Shown here: piece after piece, positions 33,062-41,704 of the stretch
How positions within the stretch are numbered: position 1 is the first letter of the stretch
Layout: each line of letters begins with the position of its first letter
Source of the DNA: DATAMF01 sp964472565
GTDB taxonomy: Bacteria > Chloroflexota > Anaerolineae > Aggregatilineales > Aggregatilineaceae
Length of the DNA: 64,000 nucleotides
Reading direction: 5' to 3'
Assembly (NCBI GenBank): GCA_964472565.1
Contig: CAYYNB010000007.1
Location: forward strand, 1-64,000
Translations under genes and position numbers: made by a program
Notes under the pieces: model-generated
The model's input: the letters and a program-made list of their open reading frames with translations, nothing else
The model's database searches: none
What the model was told of the DNA's origin: nothing

Positions 33062-33757
33062 CTATTTTCCGACAAACCGGTAGCCGATGCCGTACTCATT
33101 CTGGATATAGGTAGGGTTTTTGGCATCGGGTTCTATTTTACGGCGCAGATGCGACACGTAAATGCGCGGATAGTGATGCTCGGTATTGTACTCATAGCCC
33201 CACACCTGTTCGAGCAGTTGGGTGAAGGTCAACACCTGTCCTTTGTGCCGGACAAAAGTTGCCAGCAGCTTAAATTCGGTGGGCGTCAGGCGAATTTCCT
33301 GGTTCGCGACTTTCACCCGGCGAGCTTCCACATCGACTAACAGGAAATCATCACTATAGCGGATACTTTGTTGTGTATTTTCGTCTCCCATAGTCGAGCG
33401 GCGAAGCAATGCATTAATACGTGCATGAAATTCCAGATTGCGCAGCGGTTTGATCAAATACTCATCGGCACCCAAATTTAACCCTTCAGCCATCTCTTCT
33501 TCGGTGATGGCGTGCGCTGTCATAATCAGAATGGGTACTACCGAGAGTTCACGAATGCGCTGGCACACCGTCATGCCATCCATGCCTGGCAGAGCAACAT
33601 CCAACACCACGAGTTGTGGGCGAGTTTCGTGGAACAGGCGCAAACCATCTAACCCGTTTGTGGCGGTATAGACATCAAAACCGTGACGCTTGAGATCTAA
33701 CTGGAGTAGACGATTCATCTCCACATCGTCTTCAACAATCAGTACTTTGGTAGACAT
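33062..33757 (-). CDS. OmpR/PhoB-family response regulator (orphan)
   Basis: The receiver domain (1-120) has the acidic pair EDD near the N-terminus, the phospho-acceptor Asp in VVLDVALPGMDG, Thr in IMTAH, and Lys in IKPL. A winged-helix DNA-binding domain follows (about residues 135-231), with LTPTEFKLLATFVRHKGQVLT and YVSHLRRKIEP. It should act as a phosphorylation-controlled transcription factor. No sensor kinase gene lies beside it, so it is an orphan. It converges with the envelope operon upstream and is divergent from a GT2 glycosyltransferase. Confidence 0.95.
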   Translation of the reverse strand: MSTKVLIVEDDVEMNRLLQLDLKRHGFDVYTATNGLDGLRLFHETRPQLVVLDVALPGMDGMTVCQRIRELSVVPILIMTAHAITEEEMAEGLNLGADEYLIKPLRNLEFHARINALLRRSTMGDENTQQSIRYSDDFLLVDVEARRVKVANQEIRLTPTEFKLLATFVRHKGQVLTFTQLLEQVWGYEYNTEHHYPRIYVSHLRRKIEPDAKNPTYIQNEYGIGYRFVGK

Positions 33758-33918
33758 AATATAAGTCCCATCTAATGACCGGCGGGGTGATCATTCCAAT
33801 TTTACAGGAAAATTTGTTTTATTGCTGCGATTTCTGGATGAAACCGCCTACTGGCCTACGCCGACCTTGCCAACCCCTCTGGGTTTTGATATGCTAGTCC
33901 TAATTTCATTGACTCTGT

Positions 33919-33958
33919 CCCCCGTTTTAGCTGTATGCTATAAAAAGCGGGGTTTTTT
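33919..33958 (+). terminator. Terminator-like hairpin in the GT2 5' region
   Basis: CCCCG...TTTTAGC and GCTATAAAAAGCGGGG form an imperfect stem followed by TTTTTT (33953-33958). It lies 15 nt before the GT2 start, so it may act as an attenuator. A TTGACT at 33909-33914 could be part of a promoter overlapping it. The gap 33,758-33,972 holds nothing else I can name. Confidence 0.45.
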
Positions 33959-33972
33959 CTGAAGAGGCGCAT

Positions 33973-35535
33973 GTGCCATACCGCTCGGTAGGAAATCGAC
34001 GAAACAGTGTGCAGTTCGGCGTGGGACGGTCCATTTGGATCGGGACCCAACCCGCTGCTATCCCTGAACGTCTACTCGATATGATTCCCGGCGGGTTGGT
34101 TTGGCTGGGAATGGCAGTCGTCATCGTTGCCGCTTATTACGCGCCGCTGGCGCTGATCGTAGCCGTCGCGTTGTTAGCGACTTATTCTGCTGTCCGTTTT
34201 ATGTTTGCCGGTATCGCCAATCTGTGGGGCCTCCGCTTGATCCGCCAATGGGAGCAAAAAGATTGGCAAGCCGAATATGCGCGTTTAGCGACCAGCGACA
34301 GCTTGCCGCTGGATGATGTGCATCATGTCATCATCATCCCCAACTACAAAGAAGATGTCGAGACGCTGCGCCGGACGCTGGATCACCTGGCGGAACAATG
34401 CTGCGCCGCGCATTCGATCAATATCGTGTTGGCGATGGAAGTGGGCGAGCAGGGCGCGCTGCAAAAAGGCGCACGGCTTCAGACCGAATATGCGGGGCGG
34501 TTTGAGAACATCTTTGTAGCGACTCATCCGAAGGGGCTTTCGGGCGAAATGCAGTGCAAATCGGCCAATCAAGCCTGGGCAACCCGGTGGGCCAAGCGCA
34601 CGATGGTAGACGAGATGGGGTATAACATTAACCATCTGATCGTCACCTCAATGGACTCCGATACGCTGTGGCATCCCCAATATTTTGAAGCGTTGCGCGT
34701 ACTCTTCGCCGTTCATCCGCGCCGCTACACGATGTTCTGGCAGGCTCCTATTCGCTATCATGGCAATGTGTGGGAAATCAACCCGCTGATGCGCATTCTG
34801 CATGCCTATTCATCCGCATGGGAACTCGCCTATCTGGCGGCTCCCTGGTGGATGGCACTGCCGATGTCATCTTATTCGATGAGTATGCGGCTGCTGGACA
34901 GCGCCGGATATTGGGACACGGATGTGATCGCGGATGAGTGGCACATGTATATTAAGTCCTACTTCCAGCGTGACGGAGATGTAGGCTTGCAACCGATCCT
35001 GCTGCCTTTCTACGCTAATGCGACAACAGGCAATAGCGTCTGGAAGGCGGTCAAAGAGCGCTATCTTCAAACGCTGCGCCATTCGTGGGGGGCCAAAGAG
35101 ATCGGTTACACCATTGCGCAGATGAACGAGAATCCCCAAATTCCATTCTGGAGCGCATTTAATCTGCTGTTCCGGGTGGCACACGACAATCTGTTAGCCG
35201 GGGTTGGCTGGGTGGTCATGATGTTTGGGGCACAGTTCCCTATGATGATGCATCCCGATGTTGTGCGGGATAATATGATGTCGCCGCCATTTCTCCTGAT
35301 GCAGTTCTCAGTGACGATGGTGACGGTCTTAACGATTGTATTCTGGATTTTGGATTTACGGATTCGTCCGACCCGGCCCACCCCCTGGACATGGAAAGAG
35401 CGGCTGTACGAACTCGCCAGCCTGCCGATGTTAACCGTGATCACGCTCTTGTGCGTAGCACTGCCAGTGCTGCACGGACAAACACGGCTGATGCTCGGCA
35501 ACCCTATCCAATTTCGGGTGGCGGCCAAACGATAA
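33973..35535 (+). CDS. Membrane glycosyltransferase, family 2-like
   Basis: N-terminal helices (LVWLGMAVVIVAAYYAPLAL and a second at about 55-75) precede a GT-A catalytic domain. IIIPNYKED marks the nucleotide-binding start, SMDSDTLW the DxD metal site, and ADEWHMYIKS the likely catalytic acid region. Three further helices follow at the C-terminus (DNLLAGVGWVVMMFGAQF, LLMQFSVTMVTVLTIVFWIL, LASLPMLTVITLLCVALPVL). It probably transfers a sugar to lipid or a growing polysaccharide at the cytoplasmic face. The start is GTG with GAGG six bases upstream. The gene is followed at once by a terminator, so it is monocistronic. Confidence 0.82.
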   Translation: MPYRSVGNRRNSVQFGVGRSIWIGTQPAAIPERLLDMIPGGLVWLGMAVVIVAAYYAPLALIVAVALLATYSAVRFMFAGIANLWGLRLIRQWEQKDWQAEYARLATSDSLPLDDVHHVIIIPNYKEDVETLRRTLDHLAEQCCAAHSINIVLAMEVGEQGALQKGARLQTEYAGRFENIFVATHPKGLSGEMQCKSANQAWATRWAKRTMVDEMGYNINHLIVTSMDSDTLWHPQYFEALRVLFAVHPRRYTMFWQAPIRYHGNVWEINPLMRILHAYSSAWELAYLAAPWWMALPMSSYSMSMRLLDSAGYWDTDVIADEWHMYIKSYFQRDGDVGLQPILLPFYANATTGNSVWKAVKERYLQTLRHSWGAKEIGYTIAQMNENPQIPFWSAFNLLFRVAHDNLLAGVGWVVMMFGAQFPMMMHPDVVRDNMMSPPFLLMQFSVTMVTVLTIVFWILDLRIRPTRPTPWTWKERLYELASLPMLTVITLLCVALPVLHGQTRLMLGNPIQFRVAAKR

Positions 35536-35540
35536 ACCGG

Positions 35541-35572
35541 AAAGCGCGGCAAACCAAGTCGCGCTTTTTATT
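35541..35572 (+). terminator. Rho-independent terminator of the GT2 gene
   Basis: AAAGCGCG (35541-35548) pairs with CGCGCTTT (35560-35567), followed by TTTATTT. It lies six bases after the GT2 stop and slightly overlaps the 3' end of the converging gene. Confidence 0.8.
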
Positions 35573-36008
35573 TCGGCTCATACACAAGGGGCTGATCAAG
35601 CACCTGCCAAACCTGCTCGATCAAGGGTGCGGGGATGTAAAAAAGGTGTGCCAGACAGTCACAGTCAGAAGAGCCAAAACCGGGGATAGGACGAGTAATG
35701 CCCGGCGTTTGAGCTAAAGCCTCGGCCCAGGTGCATTCCAGGCGTAAGCTGGATGTGTCGTACCAAACGCTGTCCACAACGGCTGTCGTGGTAAGCGCGT
35801 CAATATGCCAGCGCAGCGTTTTGTCCTGGCGCAAATGTCGCCCAACGCGTGCCCGCAAACCGCCCGGCCCTTGCGCGCTGCCCACATAAGCGTATAGACC
35901 GCCGGAAAGCCTGAATTCTCCGAGTCTGCCAACGGTAACAGTTTGGGATTGCGCCAACCGCAGCAGCAAAATATAAGTTCCCGGCACAGTAGGTATTATT
36001 TCTCGCAT
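35568..36008 (-). CDS. GIY-YIG-related protein (DUF123 family)
   Basis: This 146-residue protein matches the DUF123 family. GTYILLLRL and GGLYAYVGSAQGPGGLRARVGRHLR correspond to the GIY and YIG strands with the conserved Gly and Arg. RWHIDAL and GFGSSDC follow, and the Cys-rich end DCDCLAHLFY is typical. Members are related to GIY-YIG nucleases and are sometimes found fused to endonuclease III in archaea, so a nucleic-acid role is likely but unproven. It is monocistronic, between two converging/diverging neighbours. Confidence 0.85.
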   Translation of the reverse strand: MREIIPTVPGTYILLLRLAQSQTVTVGRLGEFRLSGGLYAYVGSAQGPGGLRARVGRHLRQDKTLRWHIDALTTTAVVDSVWYDTSSLRLECTWAEALAQTPGITRPIPGFGSSDCDCLAHLFYIPAPLIEQVWQVLDQPLVYEPK

Positions 36009-36100
36009 TCCTTCACCAGCGTGTTATGATCGCTCAAGAAACAACAGCTATTCTACCCTATCGCAGTTATTCGCCGTTCAGAATAGTGAGGAGCAACCCA

Positions 36101-37165
36101 ATGAAATATGATATGAAGGCCATCGAGTCCTTGTTAGGAAGCGAAGCCGACTATCTGCTCAACCATCAAAGTACCTGCATTCCGAAAAAAACGCTTTACC
36201 TGCCCAGCCCGGATTGGGTCGATCGGATCTTCGTACAGTCAGACCGCCCTATCCCCGTTTTGCGCAGCTTGCAGCAGTTGTTCAGTCATGGCCGTCTGGC
36301 GAATACCGGCTATTTGTCTATTCTTCCGGTTGATCAGGGAATTGAGCACACCGCAGGCGCATCTTTTGCCCCTAACCCGATCTATTTTGATCCGGAAAAA
36401 ATTGTCGAACTGGCAATCGAGGGCGGCTGCAACGCCGTCGCCTCAACGTTAGGTGTGTTGGGTGCGGTAGCCCGCAAGTATGCTCACCGGATTCCGTTTA
36501 TCCTCAAGTTCAATCATAATGAACTGATGACCTACCCGACGAAATACGATCAGATTTTCTTTGCTAATATCAAACAGGCGTATGATATGGGCGCGGTTGC
36601 CGTCGGCGCGACGATCTACTTTGGCTCGCCGGAATCCAGCCGCCAGATCACAGAAGTCAGTGAGGCGTTCAAGATCGCGCACGATATGGGTCTGGCCACA
36701 ATCCTGTGGTGCTACACGCGCAACAATGCATTCAAAAAAGACGGCGTGGATTATCATGTCGCGGCTGACACCACCGGACAGGCCGATCATCTGGGCGCGA
36801 CGATTGAAGCCGACATCCTCAAGCAGAAACTGCCCGAAAACAACGGCGGATTCAAGGCGATTGGCTTTGGAAAGTTCAGTGAAAAAATGTATGCCGAACT
36901 GACCACTGATCACCCAATCGACCTGACGCGCTACCAACTCGCCAACGGGTACATGGGGCGTATTGGTCTGATCAACAGTGGCGGTGAGTCAAAAGGCGAA
37001 GGCGACCTCGCGCAGGCGGTCCGCACGGCTGTGATCAATAAGCGGGCGGGCGGCATGGGCTTGATCAGTGGCCGCAAAGCATTCCAACGTCCGATGAAGG
37101 ACGGAGTGGAACTGCTGCACGCCATTCAGGATGTGTATCTCGCCAAACAAATCACGATTGCCTAA
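36101..37165 (+). CDS. fbaB: Class I fructose-bisphosphate aldolase (DhnA/FbaB type)
   Basis: This 354-residue aldolase is of the archaeal/DhnA class I group. ILPVDQGIEHTAG starts the barrel, FILKFNHNE carries a lysine of the strand-4 region, and GLATILWCYTR and the C-terminal INSGGESKGEGDL phosphate-binding turn follow. It cleaves fructose 1,6-bisphosphate through a Schiff base on an active-site Lys and works in glycolysis and gluconeogenesis. The ATG at 36101 follows GAGGAG; a longer frame from 36026 lacks support. A strong terminator follows directly. The gap upstream to DUF123 is about 90 nt with no clear promoter. Confidence 0.92.
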   Translation: MKYDMKAIESLLGSEADYLLNHQSTCIPKKTLYLPSPDWVDRIFVQSDRPIPVLRSLQQLFSHGRLANTGYLSILPVDQGIEHTAGASFAPNPIYFDPEKIVELAIEGGCNAVASTLGVLGAVARKYAHRIPFILKFNHNELMTYPTKYDQIFFANIKQAYDMGAVAVGATIYFGSPESSRQITEVSEAFKIAHDMGLATILWCYTRNNAFKKDGVDYHVAADTTGQADHLGATIEADILKQKLPENNGGFKAIGFGKFSEKMYAELTTDHPIDLTRYQLANGYMGRIGLINSGGESKGEGDLAQAVRTAVINKRAGGMGLISGRKAFQRPMKDGVELLHAIQDVYLAKQITIA

Positions 37166-37190
37166 TCGGGACATCGGGCTTGGCTGGAAA

Positions 37191-37219
37191 CAGGGACAGC
37201 TTGCTGCCCCTGTTTTTTT
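37191..37219 (+). terminator. Terminator after fbaB
   Basis: CAGGGaCAG (37191-37199) and CTGcCCCTG form a stem followed by TTTTTTT (37213-37219). It separates fbaB from the SDR gene. Confidence 0.85.
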
Positions 37220-37235
37220 GCGAAAGGAGCGTATC

Positions 37236-37973
37236 ATGGCAAACTTTACAGTAAGACTCGATGGGCGCGCGGCGCTGGTGACGGGGGCGGGTGAAGGAAT
37301 TGGGACGGCTATCGCACTGGCACTGGCAAACGCAGGGGCAGCGGTTTGTGTCAATGATGTAAATCCAGATCGTGCTGATCGAGTGGCCGAAGCAATCCAG
37401 TCCTCCGGTGGGCGGGCCATTGCCTGGGTTGCGGATGTTTCGAACCGGTTCCAGGTTGCAGCTATGATCGAAAATATGCGCGACCAATTAGGCGGGCTGC
37501 ATATTCTTGTGAATGCGGCAGGGGTCGAAAAACACGCCGATTTGCTGCTGTATGATGAATACGACTGGCGGCGTGTGCTCGAAGTCAATCTGACCGGAGC
37601 GTTTTTCTGTACTCAGCTTGGGGGGCGCGTGATGGCCGATGAAGGCGGTGGGACTATCGTCAATTTAGCCAGCCCAATCGGATATGTGCGTCCGGGGCAA
37701 GATATGGCGGCTTATACCGCCAGCAAAGCCGGATTGATCGGCCTGACCCGTGAATCGGCGCGAACGTTGGCCGCAAAACAGGTGCGGGTTAATGCGGTAT
37801 GCCCGGCTAATATTACCCCTACTGTTGAGCTTGCAGACCCCTGGCGTGTGCCACAGGGCCGGACGGGAATCCCCGACGAGGTTGCTTCCGTCGTCCTGTT
37901 TTTGTGCTCCGATGCCGCTTCCTTTGTGACCGGGCAAGCCATTCTTATCGACGGTGGCGAAAGTATGCTGTGA
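37236..37973 (+). CDS. SDR oxidoreductase (FabG-like)
   Basis: This classical SDR of 245 residues has TGAGEGIG for NAD(P) binding, LVNAAG, and the catalytic Ser-Tyr-Lys in NLASPIGY...AAYTASKAG. The end of the domain has CPANITPT and VTGQAILIDGGESML, the pattern of FabG and glucose-dehydrogenase types. The substrate is not clear; nearby genes for aldolase and enoyl-CoA hydratase do not define a pathway. The ATG at 37236 follows GAAAGGAGC. A frame extending back to 37131 overlaps the fbaB end and terminator and is rejected. Confidence 0.9.
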   Translation: MANFTVRLDGRAALVTGAGEGIGTAIALALANAGAAVCVNDVNPDRADRVAEAIQSSGGRAIAWVADVSNRFQVAAMIENMRDQLGGLHILVNAAGVEKHADLLLYDEYDWRRVLEVNLTGAFFCTQLGGRVMADEGGGTIVNLASPIGYVRPGQDMAAYTASKAGLIGLTRESARTLAAKQVRVNAVCPANITPTVELADPWRVPQGRTGIPDEVASVVLFLCSDAASFVTGQAILIDGGESML

Positions 37974-38045
37974 GCAAATTGAATCCCAGGCGCACGTACT
38001 GTAGAATATCGGCAGGTATTTGAATGAGCGACGGGTAAAAATACT

Positions 38046-39038
38046 ATGATCTCACGTACTGTCGAAGTCCGTATTGATAATCGTGCCCGACTGATGTCGG
38101 CGGTTTTGTCTGCTACCACTTGGCCTGCCACCGAACAAACGCGCCACCGTCACCGCGCGCATGTGCATGCTCGCAATTCAGCCAAGCGAGTCCAACCCCA
38201 GAGCAAACATCCCGCAGTAGTCGCTCTTCAGACTCTGCTCGATCAGGGAACCCCGCTTGAGGCAATCTATTCTTATGCGTTGAACCTGTCCTGGCCGGAA
38301 ATCAGCCAAAAAGCCGTCCCGCCCTGGTCTCCCTTGCATTGGGATGAAGAACTGGCGGACTTTTATGTAAAAACTGATCTGGCAGCCTGGTGGCGCGAAG
38401 AAGATGACATTTGGCAGCAGGCATTAGAACACAGCCAAAAAATTGTTGTAAAAGCAAACGTTTATCAATTTTTCAAGCCTTTTGTTGGGGATGTCAGCGA
38501 ACAACTGACCATGATGCCGAACGCCTCTTATCCAAGTGATCGAGAAATCGGCGTGCGACTGGATAACGAGCTGTTTTGTCTGGTTCCGCCGCGTATCGCC
38601 TGGGGTGACAATGAACCCTGGCCCTTTAATGAAGATGAAGCGCATCTCTACCGGGGTATTGTCAGCGAATATGGCCGCTTGTTGATGGTATCCTATCTGC
38701 GCCAGCATGCAGCGACGATTGCACCCCTGGCTGAAAAGACACTGCCCATCAGTGACGAATTCCGCGCATTACATCCGATCTGGTCGGATCAATTTACGGA
38801 ATTATTTGTCAAAGGCGCGGTGGCCCTGTTTCTCGAAGAAGCGGTTGGCCCCCAGGAAACCAAAGCCTTTTTGTTGATGGAAAACCGTCTGCACGGCATG
38901 ACCATTTTACCTGGCGTTGTCAGTGTGTTGAAACGCTATTTGTCAGAGTATAAAGAAGGCCGTTACGAACGTTTTGCCGATTATCTGCCTGCCTTCCCCC
39001 AAGCGCTGCGTGTCGCCAAACGAGTCGTCTCGCTATAA
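38046..39038 (+). CDS. Hypothetical protein (330 aa)
   Basis: I do not recognise this soluble protein. It has no signal peptide and no membrane helix. The first ~60 residues are basic with an RHRHRAHVHARNSAKR stretch. The rest alternates helices rich in Trp and acidic residues (WWREEDDIW, WGDNEPWPFNEDEAHL). No HExxH or other metal motif is evident. It lies 10 nt upstream of a crotonase gene on the same strand, so the two may form an operon with each other. The start has only a weak ribosome site, so a start within the first 60 codons is possible. Confidence 0.65.
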   Translation: MISRTVEVRIDNRARLMSAVLSATTWPATEQTRHRHRAHVHARNSAKRVQPQSKHPAVVALQTLLDQGTPLEAIYSYALNLSWPEISQKAVPPWSPLHWDEELADFYVKTDLAAWWREEDDIWQQALEHSQKIVVKANVYQFFKPFVGDVSEQLTMMPNASYPSDREIGVRLDNELFCLVPPRIAWGDNEPWPFNEDEAHLYRGIVSEYGRLLMVSYLRQHAATIAPLAEKTLPISDEFRALHPIWSDQFTELFVKGAVALFLEEAVGPQETKAFLLMENRLHGMTILPGVVSVLKRYLSEYKEGRYERFADYLPAFPQALRVAKRVVSL

Positions 39039-39047
39039 GGAGGAACC

Positions 39048-39818
39048 ATGGAACATATTCTTGTCGAGCGTCCGGCGGATGGCGTTGGCTTAGTCCGACT
39101 CAACCGTCCGCGCGCCTTCAATTCGCTTACAGGTCCGCTGATGGACGAACTGATGAGCGCGTTAGAAGACATGGATCAAGACTCAGCGATTGGCTGCATG
39201 ATCATCACCGGCAGCGATAAAGCATTTGCGGCGGGCGCGGATATTGCGGAGATGGCGCAAAAAACGCCCATCGAGATGATGCGGATGGCCTTTATTGCCC
39301 GCTGGGAACGATTGCGCGGGCTGCACAAGCCTGTCATTGCAGCGGTGAGCGGTTATGCGCTGGGCGGTGGCTGCGAATTGGCGCTGGCCTGCGATATGAT
39401 TGTTGCGTCGGAGACCGCCATATTCGGCCAGCCGGAGATTAATCTGGGTGTGATCCCCGGCGCAGGCGGTACACAGCGTTTGACGCGTACCATTGGGAAA
39501 GCTCTCACGATGGAAATGTGCCTGAATGATCGCCGTCTGACTGCACTGGAGGCTGAACGGTTCGGGCTGGTTAACCGGGTTGCGCCGGTAGAAGAATACC
39601 TGAATGTCGCCATCAACCTTGCCGCGGAGATCGCAGGCCGCGCGCCGGTAGCCGTCCAGTTTGTGAAAGAGGCTATCAACACCGCACTCGAAACCCCGCT
39701 GGCAGCAGGGTTAGCGCATGAGCGTAACCTTTTTTATGCGCTGTTCGCGACGCAGGATCAGAAAGAGGGCATGGACGCTTTTTTGAACAAACGCAAACCG
39801 GAATGGCAGGGGAAGTAA
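39048..39818 (+). CDS. Enoyl-CoA hydratase/isomerase family protein
   Basis: This crotonase-fold enzyme of 256 residues has the oxyanion-hole pattern AFAAGADIAEM and SGYALGGGCELALACD. Both catalytic glutamates of the hydratase subgroup are in place (GGGCE and GQPEINLG). It should hydrate trans-2-enoyl-CoA in beta-oxidation or a similar route. AAGGAGG precedes the ATG. The typical partner genes (3-hydroxyacyl-CoA dehydrogenase, thiolase) are not next to it; an SDR lies 1.1 kb upstream. Confidence 0.93.
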   Translation: MEHILVERPADGVGLVRLNRPRAFNSLTGPLMDELMSALEDMDQDSAIGCMIITGSDKAFAAGADIAEMAQKTPIEMMRMAFIARWERLRGLHKPVIAAVSGYALGGGCELALACDMIVASETAIFGQPEINLGVIPGAGGTQRLTRTIGKALTMEMCLNDRRLTALEAERFGLVNRVAPVEEYLNVAINLAAEIAGRAPVAVQFVKEAINTALETPLAAGLAHERNLFYALFATQDQKEGMDAFLNKRKPEWQGK

Positions 39819-39842
39819 ACTCATAACCAGAGGTGGTTTGTT

Positions 39843-40469
39843 ATTTCAACTCAAGTCATACTGTTTTACACGGCCAATCTAAAAGGGAACCTGGCGCTGC
39901 TGCCGCGCTTGTTTACGCTTATCCAGCAGCGGCGAGGCGATAAACTTGTATTTTTGCTTGATTTAGGTGATGCCTGTTCACTTGAGTCCTGGGTCTGTCG
40001 GGCCACACAGGGCCGTGCGCCTATGTTGGTTTTCGACAGTATGGGGTATGATGCAGCGATTATCGGAGGACCAGAAGCAGTTTCAATTCCGGTGCCTTCG
40101 CTGCGGCAGCTTGTGGCTAACAGCATGATGCCGGTAATCATTTGGGGGCGCGTGGCGCGGCTGTCTAAGCGCGGAGTTGCGTTTAATATTGCCAGTGGAG
40201 AAGCCGTTTTGCCGGAAGGTGAGCCAGGCATACAGGTTGATCGGTCCACCCAAACACTACCTGCGAATAACACTTTGGTTCCCGTTCTGGGGGATGTTCC
40301 GCAGGGGCATTTAGCACAGGTTGAACTTTCCTGGCCGGAATGGGCTGTTTTAGACGCGCAGTATGTCGAGTTGTCAGCGGAAATTCAGCCCGATTCTACC
40401 ATCGGGGCGATTGTCGAACTTGTCGAAGCGGAGGCGCACCACTACGCACAACAGCGGGGGGAGCGATGA
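39843..40469 (+). CDS. Hypothetical protein, possible metallophosphatase-like start; rare start codon
   Basis: The open frame encodes ILFYTANLKGNLALLPRL close to its 5' end, similar to the ILYTNDLHGN start of metallophosphatase-type proteins, then LVFLLDLGDAC. The later histidine motifs of those enzymes are not visible. The first usual start, TTG at 39909, would cut off this conserved segment. A good ribosome site (AGAGGTGG, 39829-39836) points to initiation near ATT 39843, a rare start codon, though GTT 39840 or CTG 39861 are possible. The stop overlaps the next ATG (ATGA), so it is coupled to the NIF3 gene. Confidence 0.55.
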   Translation: MSTQVILFYTANLKGNLALLPRLFTLIQQRRGDKLVFLLDLGDACSLESWVCRATQGRAPMLVFDSMGYDAAIIGGPEAVSIPVPSLRQLVANSMMPVIIWGRVARLSKRGVAFNIASGEAVLPEGEPGIQVDRSTQTLPANNTLVPVLGDVPQGHLAQVELSWPEWAVLDAQYVELSAEIQPDSTIGAIVELVEAEAHHYAQQRGER

Positions 40470-41368
40470 ATCAATCGGAAATTATTCAAAAGTTAGATGT
40501 TTTTTTTAACGTTCATGCTTTTAACGAGCGCGATTTCTGGACGGAGGTTATCCCGCCTGGAAGCCTGGCAATTTACGAACAATTTGCGTCTTCCGGCTTT
40601 ATCCAGGGAACCTGGAATGGGCTGATGTTGAATAACGCGGAAGAAATTGATCGGGTTTATCTGGTGGTGTTCCCGGTCCAGGCGGTGCTGGATACCATTT
40701 TGGCGCTCGAACTCGAACGCTCCGCGCCGGGGGCTATGATCTTCTGCAATCATGCCGCTGACTATGAAGAATATGGTCGTGGTTTTGTGGCGCTCACCGA
40801 AGCTCAGTTGGAAGATTTGCGCGAACACAAAATCAGCTACTACTGCTGTCATGCGCCGCTGGACTGTCACCCTGAAATCAGCACGGTGGTCGCATTGGCC
40901 CAGGCCATCAAACTCCGCGATTGGTCGATGTTTTCACCGCATTATCACGGCATGGAAGGCGTACATGGCCGTGTGTCGGATATGTCCTTTGCCAAATTTG
41001 CTGAAAATCTGAGTGCCGCTACTGATTTGCCGTATATCGCCTATAACCAGATTCGGTTCAACGGCCAACCAGTGGAACATGTCGCGGTGATTCCGGGTGG
41101 CGGAAATGTGCCCAGACACCTGGAAATGGCGCGCGATTTAGGCTGTGATACATTTGTGTCGGGGTATTGGTGGCCCAGCGGGCAGCATGAGTATGCCGTG
41201 CAACAGCGCGACTTACTGCGCGACCTGGTACCGGGGTTGGGAATGAATCTACTTGGCACATCACATTATGCCAGCGAAATGCCTGTCATGCGTGATCAGA
41301 TGCCGGGCTGGTTCCGCAATGCCGGGATCGAAGCACGCTTTATCAGGCAGCCTGATCCCTGGCATTAA
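40466..41368 (+). CDS. NIF3-family (DUF34) protein
   Basis: This 300-residue protein of the Nif3-like dinuclear-metal family has FCNHAADYEE and YYCCHAPLDCHPEI in the first half and GTSHYASEMPVMRDQ near the end, which carry the His/Asp/Glu metal ligands. Members form toroidal hexamers and may act as GTP cyclohydrolase-like or metal-storage proteins; the function is not settled. The translated frame overlaps the preceding stop by four bases, and GGGGGGAG precedes the ATG. A hairpin follows directly. Confidence 0.85.
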   Translation: MNQSEIIQKLDVFFNVHAFNERDFWTEVIPPGSLAIYEQFASSGFIQGTWNGLMLNNAEEIDRVYLVVFPVQAVLDTILALELERSAPGAMIFCNHAADYEEYGRGFVALTEAQLEDLREHKISYYCCHAPLDCHPEISTVVALAQAIKLRDWSMFSPHYHGMEGVHGRVSDMSFAKFAENLSAATDLPYIAYNQIRFNGQPVEHVAVIPGGGNVPRHLEMARDLGCDTFVSGYWWPSGQHEYAVQQRDLLRDLVPGLGMNLLGTSHYASEMPVMRDQMPGWFRNAGIEARFIRQPDPWH

Positions 41369-41396
41369 AAAAGCAGGGCTGGTTTCCTCGCCCTGC
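41367..41396 (-). terminator. Terminator shared by NIF3 gene and DUF503 operon end
   Basis: GCAGGGC (41373-41379) and GCCCTGC (41390-41396) form a perfect stem. On the minus strand it is followed by TTTTTT (41372-41367), so it mainly terminates the long housekeeping operon whose last gene ends at 41397. Confidence 0.8.
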
Positions 41397-41690
41397 CTAA
41401 CGGATATGGATGATCTCAAATGTATGATCCATGATTTCCAGATCAGGCCGGTTGCGTTCGATCCAGCCTAAAATGGTTTCCAGCTTATTTTCGGCGTGTT
41501 CTTCGGTTGTACTGATGATGGCAATCCCAATAGCCGCCGACTGCCAGACATCATGGAGATCGACTTCGGCCACTGCAATATTGAATTCTTTATGCAGACG
41601 CGCGATCAAAGTCTTGAGAATGCCGCGTTTCTCCTTCAGCGAATTCACGCCGGGGAGATGTAAGTCAACCGTTGCTGCTACGATTACCAT
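41397..41690 (-). CDS. DUF503 family protein (YlxP-like)
   Basis: This small protein (97 residues) begins MVIVAATVDLHLPGVNSLKEKRG, the DUF503 signature of two beta-alpha units. YlxP-type members co-occur with ribosome maturation genes (rbfA, nusA region), and a role in ribosome assembly has been proposed. Here it ends a gene series with rimM, khpA, rpsP and ffh, consistent with that. Confidence 0.9.
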   Translation of the reverse strand: MVIVAATVDLHLPGVNSLKEKRGILKTLIARLHKEFNIAVAEVDLHDVWQSAAIGIAIISTTEEHAENKLETILGWIERNRPDLEIMDHTFEIIHIR

Positions 41691-41704
41691 AGGCCCTGCG
41701 CACC

